A DNA stretch of 64,000 nt from Flavobacterium sp. SUN052 (GCF_028867935.1 NZ_JAPQNS010000004.1:310001-374000), one strand, 5' to 3'. Numbered from the stretch's first letter, positions 25,773-34,583 are shown. The notes: generated from the sequence alone by a model not told the origin. Numbers and translations: made by a program.

Positions 25773-26645
25773 CAAATCTCCCACAGCCTTCTGAATATTG
25801 GTGGCCATGCGTTCAGTGGGCAAGTCATTAGCATCGGTGCCGAATGGGTCTTCAATTTCCTCGGCAATCAGTTCCAGACTGGCCAGCACATAAAAGACGA
25901 TCATTACCACCGGAATAACCCAGTAGTGAAGCGAAAGTACGTATCCCAGCGGCAGCGTCAGGCAGTAGATGGTAACGAATTTCTTCAGAAATGATGAGTA
26001 CGAGAACGGAATCGGGGTTGTGTGAATCCGTTCACAGATACCGCAGATATCAGTGAAGGTGCTAAACTCGTCGTTGAGAACCAGTAAGTGCTCGGGTCGG
26101 AGGGTGCCCCGCTGGTACAGTTCGTCCATTTTGCCAAACAGCCGCATCGCCATCTGGTTAGGCTGGTGTTTGGTGAGGTCAAGGCTTTGAGGATCGAAAC
26201 CGGGGCAGGGAGTTAATTCATCGAGTTTAGCTACACCCCGCAGGTGATTTTTCAGCGCAAAGGCATAATTGGGAATCATAGCCCGAAAAAATTGACGCGA
26301 TTCGTCGTCGTCAGGTTCCAGAATATGTGCCAGTTTGAGGGCAAGGTTGCGCGAATTATTGGTCAGGCTTCCCCATGCTTTGCGACCTTCCCACCAGCGA
26401 TCGTAAGCGGTATTAGTTCTGAAAACCAGCAGGAGCGAAATCACAAACCCTAACAGGGAATGCATGATCGCAATGTTTCTTAGGTCTGAGTCTGGCCCTG
26501 GGTAGAAGTATTCGATAACGACGTAAGCCACCAGAAAACAGTACCCACCCATACCGCACAGAACGGGAGCCAGTTTGCGAACAGTGTCGGACTTGTGAAT
26601 AGAAAAGATAAACCGAAGCCAGTCTTTTGGGTCGTATTCGATCAT
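25767..26645 (-). CDS. Bestrophin-family (YneE-type) channel protein
   Basis: The 292-residue membrane protein matches bacterial bestrophins. The N-terminus runs DPKDWLRFIFSIHKSDTVRK. The first helix and loop read SLLGFVISLLLVFRTNTAYDRWWEGRKAWG (about residues 45-75), the family hallmark, and EEIEDPFGTDANDLPTE near the C-terminus is the conserved acidic/Pro motif. Bacterial homologues form pentameric ion channels. The physiological ion is not shown by the sequence. Confidence 0.9.
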   Translation of the reverse strand: MIEYDPKDWLRFIFSIHKSDTVRKLAPVLCGMGGYCFLVAYVVIEYFYPGPDSDLRNIAIMHSLLGFVISLLLVFRTNTAYDRWWEGRKAWGSLTNNSRNLALKLAHILEPDDDESRQFFRAMIPNYAFALKNHLRGVAKLDELTPCPGFDPQSLDLTKHQPNQMAMRLFGKMDELYQRGTLRPEHLLVLNDEFSTFTDICGICERIHTTPIPFSYSSFLKKFVTIYCLTLPLGYVLSLHYWVIPVVMIVFYVLASLELIAEEIEDPFGTDANDLPTERMATNIQKAVGDLL

Positions 26646-26739
26646 AGTGATGCTGAGTTTGGCACAAAAATAAGGTATTTATGCCTTATGGCGCGAGCCG
26701 GTTCGCCGGAGCAGCCCCAGCCCCACTTTCATCCAATTC

Positions 26740-28104
26740 TTACAAACTCCCCTGCGCCTTTCGGACCTGCAACTGGCCCAGTAACACGTCGTACACGGCG
26801 CGGAGGTAGTTGTTCTCGGCCTGTTGCAGGCTATATTCGCTATTGCGGAAGTCGGCCAGGAGCAACGTGCCGGCGTCGAAACGGACTCGGTCAATAGCCA
26901 GAATGTTCTGGGCCTGCGTGATATTTTTCTGCGTTTCGGCGAGGTTTTCGCGAGCTTGGTCGAGGGTGTTGCGAGCTGCCCGGCTTTCGTAAGCGAAGTC
27001 GTTTTTGAGCTGTTGGATCGTATTTTGATTAATCTGCGCTCGTCGCACGTAATCTTGCCGGTTGAGCCGGGTTTGCCGACCGTCAAAGAGCGGAACGTTG
27101 ACTTTTACACCTACATAGTTATAGGGAAACCACGTGCCAGAGGCAAACGGATTAAATGTATCGGCAAGCTGCTGGGCAAAATAAGCGCCGTAGGCCGAGA
27201 CCGTAGGCGATAATCGAGCTTGCTCTCGTTGTTGGTTTAATTCGTTTACCTGCCTGCTTAGGTCTTCCTGCCGCAACTCGATCCGCTCGCCATTTGCTGT
27301 TTCCTGCATCTGAAACTGCTGAAATAAGGTACTCAATGAATCGGCGGGTTCAACGGCTTGAGTTGTGTTAATGCGGTAGCGGAGATTATCGAGACTCAAC
27401 GCATAATCACGCTGATCGTTGCGGTAGGTGAGTTCGGCATTGCTCAGGTCGAGCGCAAACCGATCGAAATCCGATTGCAACAAAGTGCCAGCGTCGAAAC
27501 GCGTTTTGGCCTGATCGAGATAACCCTGTGCGCGAGTGCGAGCTCGATCCGAGAGTCGTATTTTCTCCCGATTGAACACTGCCTGATAGTAAGCTTCCGT
27601 AACCTGTTGCCGCACATCAACGCTCAGTTTCTCAACGCTTGCCTGCTGACTGGCTACGTTGATGCGATTAATATCGCGGTCCACCCGCGACTGGGCGTCG
27701 TAAATTTTCTGCTCGGCTTGTACGTTCAGCACATTGTTGATAGGCGTACCAAAGCGCAAGACAACATCCTGATTATTGGCAAACGGTGCGTTTTTAATTA
27801 CACTCCGCTGAATCTGCGTGTTCCAGCGGAAATCGGCTCCGGCATTGACTTTTGGTTGCCAGTTCGCCCGCCGACGCGCTTCGTCGCTTCCCGCAATCTG
27901 CACCTGTAACTGTCCGTTTTTCAGTTCCAGTCGGTTTTCCTGCGCCTGCTGGAGCGCCTGAGCAAGGGAAATCGGTGTTTGTGCAAAGAGCGAAAGCGAG
28001 CTAAAAAGCGAAAGGATTAAAGAATGAAAGAACGCCCGCAGGATTCTGTCCCAAGTAAGAGGGCCACGTGTCGGTAAGGGCTTCACATTAACTGGTAAGT
28101 CCAT
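26740..28104 (-). CDS. TolC family outer-membrane efflux protein
   Basis: The 454-residue protein is the outer-membrane channel of a tripartite exporter. A signal-like segment (about residues 23-42, ending SLFAQ) is followed by two internally repeated OEP domains rich in long coiled-coil helices. The repeats are recognisable by RFDAGTLLQSDFDRFALDLSNAELTYRN and RFDAGTLLLADFRNSEYSLQQAENNYL. It is the last gene of the operon SDR-ATPase-adaptor-permease-TolC. The ATPase at the head gives the energy source. Confidence 0.88.
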   Translation of the reverse strand: MDLPVNVKPLPTRGPLTWDRILRAFFHSLILSLFSSLSLFAQTPISLAQALQQAQENRLELKNGQLQVQIAGSDEARRRANWQPKVNAGADFRWNTQIQRSVIKNAPFANNQDVVLRFGTPINNVLNVQAEQKIYDAQSRVDRDINRINVASQQASVEKLSVDVRQQVTEAYYQAVFNREKIRLSDRARTRAQGYLDQAKTRFDAGTLLQSDFDRFALDLSNAELTYRNDQRDYALSLDNLRYRINTTQAVEPADSLSTLFQQFQMQETANGERIELRQEDLSRQVNELNQQREQARLSPTVSAYGAYFAQQLADTFNPFASGTWFPYNYVGVKVNVPLFDGRQTRLNRQDYVRRAQINQNTIQQLKNDFAYESRAARNTLDQARENLAETQKNITQAQNILAIDRVRFDAGTLLLADFRNSEYSLQQAENNYLRAVYDVLLGQLQVRKAQGSL

Positions 28105-28163
28105 TTCATGTATATTTTTGTTGTTTGAAGCGAACAGAGCAGGTTGAGCAGATCACGGTTACC

Positions 28164-28195
28164 GCTCTTTCTCTCATTCACTCTTTCGCTCTTTG
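28164..28195. repeat. CTCTTTC/ACTCTTTCGC word repeat
   Basis: A 32-base run of CTCTTTCTCTCATTCACTCT followed by TTCGCTCTTTGA lies between the permease stop and the TolC start. Near-identical words recur at 56275-56380 and 61071-61141. Here only one arm is evident. Confidence 0.45.
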
Positions 28196-28197
28196 AG

Positions 28198-29322
28198 TTA
28201 TCCTCTAAATACCGTTGCAGGCTCCAGCGAGTTGATGCGCCGGATCGCAAATACACAGCCGCCGAGAGAAATCAGCAATGTGACCACGAATAGGGTGTAT
28301 TCAAACCAAATGGGGAAGTAAAACAGTGTTCCCGACTGCGCTATACCCAGTCGGAACCCCTCGACTAACAACCGCCCAACGGCGTAGCCCACAATAGCGA
28401 ACAGCAAGGCCTGCGTCAAAATCAACCGACTTACATACCCGTTTGTGGCCCCTATGGCTTTCAGCGTACCGTAGTCTTTAATGCGATCAATGGCCGCCGA
28501 GTATAAGGTTAACCCAATGATTACCAGTCCCGAAATAATGGCGAACCCGATAAGGCTCCCAAACGAAGCCGCAATGCCATTGGTCGCCAGCACGGTTTTG
28601 ACGGTGGTTTGCGACAGGTCGTCGGCGTTCCAGGCCCGGACACCGTTGATACTCTGGTTGATCTGCTGAATCACGGCAGATTCGGGTACTCCCGCTTTGG
28701 GCTTTACCAGATAAAAACTGACTTTATCAGTCGGAACGTTAGCCAGGTAACGAGCGCGTTCAATGGTTGTGAACGCCAACAAGCCTCCGCCAAACGACCG
28801 AGCGCCCCGCGTCAGGCCAGCGTTGTACACTTTTTTGCCGTTTATCTCAAAATAGTCGCCCGGTTTCAGGCCGCCAAGTGCTTTGGCATCGTAGAAATCA
28901 GTGACCAACGCGCCTTCGGGCAGCATATCAACGGGTTTGGCTGTGTAGAGTCGCCACGGACCACCCACAAAATCGGGTGCCTGAGAGCCAATGAGCGAAA
29001 AGCCACTGGTTTTGCCGTTGGCAAACTTGGCGCCTGCGCTGGCAATGACTACCGGGTGAACCCGGTCTACACCCGGCAGCGATGCGATCTCGTTACCGGT
29101 GCGAATGTCGAGTAAACTGAGTTGATTCGCGTTGGTAGTGGTTTCGTCGGTGACCCAGATATAGCCCTTGTTGTTGTCGACAACGCTCCGCATAGCATCA
29201 GTCAGAAAGATAAAAACCCCCGCCTGCTGCCCCACCAGAAACACCGAAATGATGATGCCCGCCAACGCTCCCAGCGACTTGGCCACATCGTAACGAATGA
29301 ATTTGAACGCGGTTCGAAGCAT
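28198..29322 (-). CDS. ABC exporter permease (MacB/FtsX/DevC type)
   Basis: I took the start at 29322 (MLRTAFKFIRYDVAKSLGAL), which overlaps the adaptor's TAA as TAATG; an in-frame ATG at 29343 is less likely. The 374-residue permease has one N-terminal membrane helix, a periplasmic MacB-like domain (about residues 45-230) and three C-terminal helices with the FtsX signature KDYGTLKAIGATNGYVSRLI. The overall arrangement resembles DevC of the cyanobacterial DevBCA exporter. It works with the ATPase, adaptor and TolC encoded around it. Confidence 0.87.
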   Translation of the reverse strand: MLRTAFKFIRYDVAKSLGALAGIIISVFLVGQQAGVFIFLTDAMRSVVDNNKGYIWVTDETTTNANQLSLLDIRTGNEIASLPGVDRVHPVVIASAGAKFANGKTSGFSLIGSQAPDFVGGPWRLYTAKPVDMLPEGALVTDFYDAKALGGLKPGDYFEINGKKVYNAGLTRGARSFGGGLLAFTTIERARYLANVPTDKVSFYLVKPKAGVPESAVIQQINQSINGVRAWNADDLSQTTVKTVLATNGIAASFGSLIGFAIISGLVIIGLTLYSAAIDRIKDYGTLKAIGATNGYVSRLILTQALLFAIVGYAVGRLLVEGFRLGIAQSGTLFYFPIWFEYTLFVVTLLISLGGCVFAIRRINSLEPATVFRG

Positions 29323-30320
29323 TATTTTACAGTTATTAAACACTCTACCCGAGCGCCGATAATCACTTTCGAAGGGTCGTCGAGCTGAACGCGTATTTCG
29401 CGGACGCGCCGGTCTTCAAGGTTAGCTGCGTTGTCGGAAAACAGCGATTTTTTGCGGAGATAGGGCGACGATAGTACGACTGTACCATTGGTTAACCGTT
29501 CGCTACTACCCTGCGGACGAACATAAGCTCGTTGCCCAACTTTCACGTTGAGGGCAAATAATTCGTCCACCTCTGTAACCGCTACGAGTGGCCCCGCCGG
29601 AGCAAAATCACCGATGGACTGGTTGCTGCTGAGAAACTGCCCTACTTTAGCGTCGAGGCTCAAAAGGGTGCCGTCGGTGGGGGCTTTTACCGTTTTCAGA
29701 CCAGCCACGGTGCTGGCGTATCGGATATCAGCGCGCAGTTCGGCTACACGTCCCTGGGCCTGCTTTACCTGCGCTTCCGACGCTCTAATCTGTTGTTGCA
29801 GGTTCTGCACATCGTAACGGGAATCGTCGAGCTCTTTGCGCGTTAGGGCTTTACCGGCAAAGAGTGTTTCGTTACGTTTCAAGTCAGCTTCGGCTTTCTG
29901 GAGTTGAACCTGAAGGGTTTGCACGTTCTGGCGGGCTGTTTCGATAGCGTCCTGCTGGGTACCAATCTTAACATTGGCCTGCCGTAGCTGTGCAGATTCG
30001 ACGGCATTGTCCATCGTCAGAATCACCTGCCCTTTGCGCACTTGCTGCCCGATCTGTACAGTAATACTTTTTACAAGCCCACCCGTTTCGGCCGAAAGCT
30101 GACTAATGCGGGCAGCGGGTTCGATAACGGCGACTCCTAGCACTTCGTTGACCTGTTTGGGCGTTTGCACGGTGTGAACCGAGTCTTTCTGATCGACGGT
30201 TTTGTCTTTCTTGTCTCCACAGGCTGTGAGGGTCAGGCTGACCGCAAAGACGCAAAGTAGTCGCCAGGAGCGCAAAGGATCTTTGGTGGTCTTTGTTGTT
30301 AAAAATGATACAGTTGTCAT
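29322..30320 (-). CDS. HlyD/RND-type periplasmic adaptor lipoprotein
   Basis: Starting at 30320 (MTTVSFLTTKTTKD) places the gene 4 bases after the ATPase stop; an ATG at 30341 is possible and would overlap it. The signal peptide ends SLTLTAC, giving a lipidated Cys near residue 34. Barrel-sandwich (lipoyl) halves flank a long alpha-helical hairpin (about residues 90-180, Gln/Ala-rich). A beta-barrel domain follows (VGQFLSSNQSIGDFAPAGPL and beyond). The DNA encoding the signal peptide is a CGCAAAG-word repeat, so this signal seems to have been built from repeat DNA. The adaptor bridges permease and TolC. Confidence 0.87.
   Translation of the reverse strand: MTTVSFLTTKTTKDPLRSWRLLCVFAVSLTLTACGDKKDKTVDQKDSVHTVQTPKQVNEVLGVAVIEPAARISQLSAETGGLVKSITVQIGQQVRKGQVILTMDNAVESAQLRQANVKIGTQQDAIETARQNVQTLQVQLQKAEADLKRNETLFAGKALTRKELDDSRYDVQNLQQQIRASEAQVKQAQGRVAELRADIRYASTVAGLKTVKAPTDGTLLSLDAKVGQFLSSNQSIGDFAPAGPLVAVTEVDELFALNVKVGQRAYVRPQGSSERLTNGTVVLSSPYLRKKSLFSDNAANLEDRRVREIRVQLDDPSKVIIGARVECLITVK
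30239..30300. repeat. CGCAAAG/CTTTG word repeat inside the adaptor signal-peptide region
   Basis: ACCGCAAAGACGCAAAG at 30241-30257 is followed by AGCGCAAAGGATC and then CTTTGGTGGTCTTTGTTG, so CAAAG words face CTTTG words in an imperfect inverted repeat. Similar CGCAAAGACGCAAAG runs are a familiar intergenic repeat of many bacteria. Here it is read in frame as TTKTTKDPLRSWRLLCVFAV. Confidence 0.55.
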
Positions 30321-30324
30321 TTTA

Positions 30325-31008
30325 TTAATCGTTAAATCCATTGATCTCCTTTACCGCTCCGTTGTCTACCTCTACAATTCGGTGAGCGTATTGCTTTAAT
30401 CGAGGGTCATGCGTAACCACTGCCACCGACTTGCCACCATCGGCCAGATTGCGCAATTCGTTCATGACAATACCCAGTGAATCTTTGTCTAAAGAGGCCG
30501 TTGGTTCATCGCACAGCACCAGTTTAGGGTTCGTAACCAGGGCGCGGGCAATGGCGATGCGCTGTTGTTGACCGCCCGAAAGCTGTTTCGGTAGGTTGCG
30601 TCGTCGGTCGGTCATGCCCACAGTTTTGAGCGCCTGTTCGGTTCGGTCACGCGCTTCGGACGACCGAACACCCTGAAGTTGCAGGGGCATCATCACGTTC
30701 TCCTCTGCCGTAAGCGGAGCCAGCAGGTTGAAATTCTGAAACACGAAACCGATGGTGTTGAGCCGAAGTTTGGCCAGTGCTTTCTGATTCAGTTCATTAA
30801 TATGCTGGCCACCAACCCACAAATCGCCGTAGCTGGGGTAGATCACACAGCCCAACAACGACAGCAACGTGGTTTTTCCTGAACCCGATGGACCGATAAT
30901 GAGGAGCAGCTCACCTTCGTTCAGTTGTAATGTGGTTGGTTGGAGCGCCACAATGGTCTGGTCTCCTGTTTTGTATTCCTTGCCAACCCCTTTCAATTCA
31001 GCTATCAT
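30325..31008 (-). CDS. ABC transporter ATP-binding protein (LolD/MacB/DevA type)
   Basis: The 227-residue ATPase has a complete set of motifs: Walker A GPSGSGKTT (about residues 39-47), the Q-loop in GFVFQNFNLL, the signature LSGGQQQRIAIARAL (about residues 143-157), Walker B LVLCDEPTASLD, and the switch His in VAVVTHD. It powers the exporter formed with the downstream permease, adaptor and TolC genes. Its start overlaps the SDR stop by 4 bases (ATGA), indicating translational coupling. Confidence 0.93.
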   Translation of the reverse strand: MIAELKGVGKEYKTGDQTIVALQPTTLQLNEGELLLIIGPSGSGKTTLLSLLGCVIYPSYGDLWVGGQHINELNQKALAKLRLNTIGFVFQNFNLLAPLTAEENVMMPLQLQGVRSSEARDRTEQALKTVGMTDRRRNLPKQLSGGQQQRIAIARALVTNPKLVLCDEPTASLDKDSLGIVMNELRNLADGGKSVAVVTHDPRLKQYAHRIVEVDNGAVKEINGFND

Positions 31009-31676
31009 ACATGTTGGGAAGCTATGTGTTCAATTGCATCGACATCGAGAATCTCGCCAAGGTATTTTGTACAGGCGAGCAGGGCGACTTTGGCTACCGA
31101 TTCAACGGGAAGTGGGCGGTTTGGGCGAATATGGACTCCAATGTGTGGGTCGTTGAGCAGGTGTTGAATCTGTTCGTTTTCCAGAATAGTTTCTGGTTTG
31201 TCGGGACCATAAATAAGCCCCGGCCGCAGAATGCTGAGATGGAAGCCCAACGTGCGCAGGAAATTCTCCGAAGCCACCTTGTTTTCCATATAAGTCACTG
31301 GCGTTTCGGGGGCACCTGCACCTGCCGATAAGTACACAAATCGGCTAACTCCCGCCTGCTTTGCGGCCAATCCCACCGTACGAGCCGATTCAAAAATGAT
31401 CCGCTCGAAGGTCTGGTTCAGTTCGGGCTTTTCCTCAATGATACCGATACAGTGAATTACAGCGTGGCAATCTATTAAGTGTTGTTTCCACGAATCCAGA
31501 TCAAACACATCAGCATTAACCCACTCAACATAAGGTAGCGAATCGTTAATCAAATCTTTCGGCTGACCCGTGCGTGACAGACTTATGGTGTGAATCTCTT
31601 GCCGATTGGCCAGTTGGCATATTTGTCGTCCTACAAATCCATTGCCACCAGTTACAAGTATTTTCAGCGGTTGCAT
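31005..31676 (-). CDS. NAD(P)-binding epimerase-like protein (atypical SDR)
   Basis: The 223-residue Rossmann protein starts with the nucleotide-binding motif ILVTGGNGFVGRQI (about residues 6-19). VIHCIGII, SRFVYLSAGAG and a possible YMENK active-site element near residue 129 follow. It resembles the atypical SDRs related to complex I NDUFA9. It is the first gene of the exporter operon, overlapping the ATPase gene by 4 bases. This suggests that the exported compound is modified by, or related to, this enzyme, but the substrate is unknown. Confidence 0.8.
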   Translation of the reverse strand: MQPLKILVTGGNGFVGRQICQLANRQEIHTISLSRTGQPKDLINDSLPYVEWVNADVFDLDSWKQHLIDCHAVIHCIGIIEEKPELNQTFERIIFESARTVGLAAKQAGVSRFVYLSAGAGAPETPVTYMENKVASENFLRTLGFHLSILRPGLIYGPDKPETILENEQIQHLLNDPHIGVHIRPNRPLPVESVAKVALLACTKYLGEILDVDAIEHIASQHV

Positions 31677-31696
31677 GCGTATCGTAAAGTGTGTTC

Positions 31697-31735
31697 TCGT
31701 AGTTACTTTTGGTTTGATGTGTAATATTACTACGA
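31697..31735. promoter_or_regulatory. Operator-like dyad around a -7 element upstream of the MarR gene
   Basis: TCGTAGT (31697-31703) and ACTACGA (31729-31735) form a perfect dyad. An exact -7 element TACTTTTG (31704-31711) lies just inside its left arm, oriented toward the MarR gene. The region separates the divergent exporter operon and the MarR gene. A MarR dimer binding here could control both; this is inference. Confidence 0.45.
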
Positions 31736-31829
31736 AACCATACTAAATGTTTGTTGTAGAGGAAAATTATTTTATTTTCGTAATGAAAAGCTATTCATCT
31801 TGCGTTAATCAGTACGAAAGCATAGCATT

Positions 31830-32537
31830 ATGGATCAAGGGGAACAAAACGTAATCGATTTAGTAAACTATTGGGCTACCTACAGTGCCAATCACCCCGA
31901 TGCTGATCTGACCGGGTTTTGTCTACACTACTTAACTGAACACGCCCAACCTGCTGGCGTCAACAAATACCGACCTGTTGCCTCACCAGATGGCCTCTAC
32001 GATGAAAAATGGGTGGAGAGTTTGAGCGGAAAAGCCAATCGATCACTAGTGGAGATTCGGCCCGAAGCACGACTGGGGGCGTTGGTTGGCCGCCTGTCGA
32101 AATACGCTTATTTCTATTCGAAGAAGGCGATGCAGCCGCTCGACTTTAAGAGTATCGACGATCCTGTGTACCTGATTGTTTTAGTACAAATGGGTACGCC
32201 TAAAAAGAGTGAGCTTATTTATGAAATGATGGCTGAGTTCGCGTCGGGAATTGATGTAATTAACCGGCTGATTAAAATGGATTTGATCGAAGAGTTTCCT
32301 GATGAGCAGGACCGCCGATCGAAACGGTTGCGCATTACTCCCCAGGGTTTGTCGGTGATGCAGCAGTGCTTTCCCGTAATGAATAAAGTGGCCGATGTAG
32401 CCTACAGTTCGCTGACCGACGGTGAAAAAACGTTGTTGGTTACTATTCTGGATAAACTTGACCGATACCATGCTGATCATTACCGGCAGAGTAGGAATAG
32501 TGATTTCGACGAGGTGTATGATCGGATGGTGGGGTAA
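31830..32537 (+). CDS. MarR family transcriptional regulator
   Basis: The 235-residue regulator has a winged-helix domain in its C-terminal two thirds (about residues 85-215). MGTPKKSELIYEMMAEFASGIDVINRLIKMDLIEEFPDEQDRRSKRLRITPQG includes the recognition helix and the wing D-x-R-S-K-R. The N-terminal 80 residues are an extra helical region. It is divergent from the exporter operon and 27 bases upstream of an MFS gene, so it may control one or both. The likely ligand is a small exported compound. Confidence 0.85.
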   Translation: MDQGEQNVIDLVNYWATYSANHPDADLTGFCLHYLTEHAQPAGVNKYRPVASPDGLYDEKWVESLSGKANRSLVEIRPEARLGALVGRLSKYAYFYSKKAMQPLDFKSIDDPVYLIVLVQMGTPKKSELIYEMMAEFASGIDVINRLIKMDLIEEFPDEQDRRSKRLRITPQGLSVMQQCFPVMNKVADVAYSSLTDGEKTLLVTILDKLDRYHADHYRQSRNSDFDEVYDRMVG

Positions 32538-32564
32538 CTTTGCGTCATACTGAATCAACATCCT

Positions 32565-33793
32565 GTGCGCAATCGCCGACTGTATCACATTTATGCCATC
32601 ATTTTTATCGACGTTGTTGTCGGTTCAGCTATTGGACCGATCCTGCCCGAATTCGTAAAAGGCTATACCAATCCGCAATTATGGCTGGCATTAGGTACGG
32701 GCTTGTTTCTGGGTATGCAATTATTCTCGGCTCCGTTGCTTGGCAAACTGTCTGATGGATACGGGCGTCGTCCGATTTTCATCGTCTCATCCATCGGTAC
32801 CTTCCTGGCCGACTGCCTGTTGTTGCCCGTTCGGTTGGGCACCCAACTGGCCAACCGCTTTAGTGATGGCTTAACCAACGGCATGTATGCCACGGTTCGT
32901 TCGGCCATCACCGATATTTCACCCAAAGAAGACCTGTTCAAAAACCTGGGTATTGAAGGTGCTATTCTATCACTTGGGTTTGTGATTGGCCCGGCTGTTT
33001 CGGGCTTGCTACTAACTATTGTCGATGCCGCCAACAACGGCGTGGCGTCAAATGCCGAACAGGCGAGGGTAGTGGTGATTATGGCCGTTATATTATCGTC
33101 GGTGAACATCCTTTTAAGCTGGACTCTTCCGAAACGCACCCAAATCCACCCGGCATATCGACGCAGGAGTTAAAAGCAGAACTGGTCAACTCGATTAACG
33201 TACATACGCTTTGGTCGCGCTTGTCTGAAAAAGACCGTCAATACCGGACCGAAGGGAAAGTTAGCCTGAAAAAACTGGTAATGATGCAGTTGTTTCTGAC
33301 ACTCAGTACGGGCTATTATTTCTACTTCGTCACGTTCGCCAGCTTTGGAGAACTGCACATGGATGCCAAGTCGATCTCGTACTTCTTTATGTACTTTGGG
33401 GCGCTCAGTGTTGTGATCAATTTTGTGTTTTACACCTACCTGGCCGACCGCATCAACCAACGTCGGGGCATTCTGTGGTTAGCTGCCTTAGGCGCACCGG
33501 TGCTAGCCGGTTACGGGCTGGTGGGTACATCGGTAGTGAGTCTGTACATACTGGTCACCATCGACTGCCTGACACTCTCTCTTATTCAGGGATTGATCGA
33601 GGGCTTGATGGCGCAGCAAACCTCCGACGATGACCGGGGCGAAATATTCGGAATCAATCAGGCGTTGCAGGGAGTTGCCAGCTTTGGCACAACGCTGGTA
33701 TTTGGGGCACTCTCGTTATTGGATTTACGATTGCCTTTCGGCTGGTTTGGCGTTTGCCTGGCCGTAGTGGCGGTTTTGGCAGGCAGGAGGTAA
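32565..33793 (+). pseudogene. MFS transporter broken by a -1 frameshift
   Basis: The first half (GTG start at 32565, MRNRRLYHIYAIIFIDVVVG, to a stop at 33171-33173) holds the first six helices of an MFS drug-type transporter, including the loop signature GKLSDGYGRRP. The second half (helices 7-12) continues in the -1 frame. Read backwards from 33221, that frame is open through SSETHPNPPGISTQELKAEL, so the break is at about 33124-33132, where WTLP would join ETHPNPP. One missing base in CTTCC-GAA explains it. It may be a real pseudogene or a sequencing error. It was the likely partner of the MarR gene. Confidence 0.85.
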
Positions 33794-33795
33794 TG

Positions 33796-34284
33796 CTACG
33801 GGTGGGGCTTTCGTTGAGAAAGTAAACCGGTTACAGCGAGAAAATCTTGTACGAGATTGTACGAATCTGGTCCATGCTGGACGATTACAGACAAAAGGTA
33901 ATGTCGGGTGGGAGACATAATTTCAGCATCATATTTTAGAAAGCTACCATCATTGTAGCGGGAGAACCATCGGTTGAATTTTCGAAAGCGAGCTTTTTCT
34001 CGGTTATCAGTAGTTTCGCAACTGTATACAATCGCTATATTATTTGGGGCGATTACCTGCTGTACAAGCAGAGATAAGGATTCTCCAATTGATCCATCTT
34101 CGGCCGGTAAGCCATTCCAGGGCACGCTGAGCGGGTGTATGTCTAGCAGATAGAAACGTTTAGGATCGCGTAAATCCGGGAATGTTGTTTCGTCAAGCTC
34201 AATGAATTCAACCTCATACGTAATAAGGGATGCCGTAGTAAAGTAGTATACATTTGGAGTTGATCCTTCGTGTATACTATACAT
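33796..34284 (-). CDS. Hypothetical protein, possibly DUF6169
   Basis: The 162-residue protein opens with a strand pattern PNVYYFTTASLITYEVEFIELD. The middle part has IAIVYSCETTDNREKARFRKFNRWF (about residues 90-115), which recalls the Bacteroidota family DUF6169, and I offer that name with moderate doubt. There is no signal peptide. Its start codon lies inside the end of a 57-residue upstream gene (8-base overlap), so translation is probably coupled. It converges with the broken MFS gene with a 2-base gap. Confidence 0.6.
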   Translation of the reverse strand: MYSIHEGSTPNVYYFTTASLITYEVEFIELDETTFPDLRDPKRFYLLDIHPLSVPWNGLPAEDGSIGESLSLLVQQVIAPNNIAIVYSCETTDNREKARFRKFNRWFSRYNDGSFLKYDAEIMSPTRHYLLSVIVQHGPDSYNLVQDFLAVTGLLSQRKPHP

Positions 34285-34450
34285 TCGCCCGGTTCAACTT
34301 GAATGTAGCAGGCTTCATCTCGCTAGTATTAGCTGGGCTATCTGCTTGCCGAGCTTGTGACGCCTTACGCCGATCGGATTTGAGTTGAACAAGACGCTCC
34401 GCAAATTCGATGGCTTCTGGGTTACTAACGGAACTGACTTTAAGTTTCAT
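34277..34450 (-). CDS. 57-residue hypothetical protein overlapping the DUF6169-like gene
   Basis: An ATG at 34450 opens a 57-codon frame (MKLKVSSVSNPEAIEFAERL and onward) ending in TAG at 34279-34277. It is basic and helical at its centre (VQLKSDRRKASQARQA) with no membrane segment. The 8-base overlap with the next start (ATGTATAG) supports real translation. The small-first, larger-second layout resembles toxin-antitoxin or chaperone-client pairs, but no family is recognised. Confidence 0.55.
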   Translation of the reverse strand: MKLKVSSVSNPEAIEFAERLVQLKSDRRKASQARQADSPANTSEMKPATFKLNRANV

Positions 34451-34583
34451 GGCTAGGCTTCTTTAGACATTCGAAGTTAAAACGACTTTGGTTAAAGAAA
34501 AACTATTTGATGTTCTCTCTAAGGTAAAATGACTGTTGTGTCTCCTGTTGAGTAAGACGTAACTCAGTCGTACTTTTCTCGTT

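Noticed and set aside
33174..33220. Treating the MFS halves as two separate genes
   Set aside because: Neither half is a complete transporter, and the -1 frame is open without a stop across the junction and rejoins conserved-looking sequence. A frameshift is the simpler reading.
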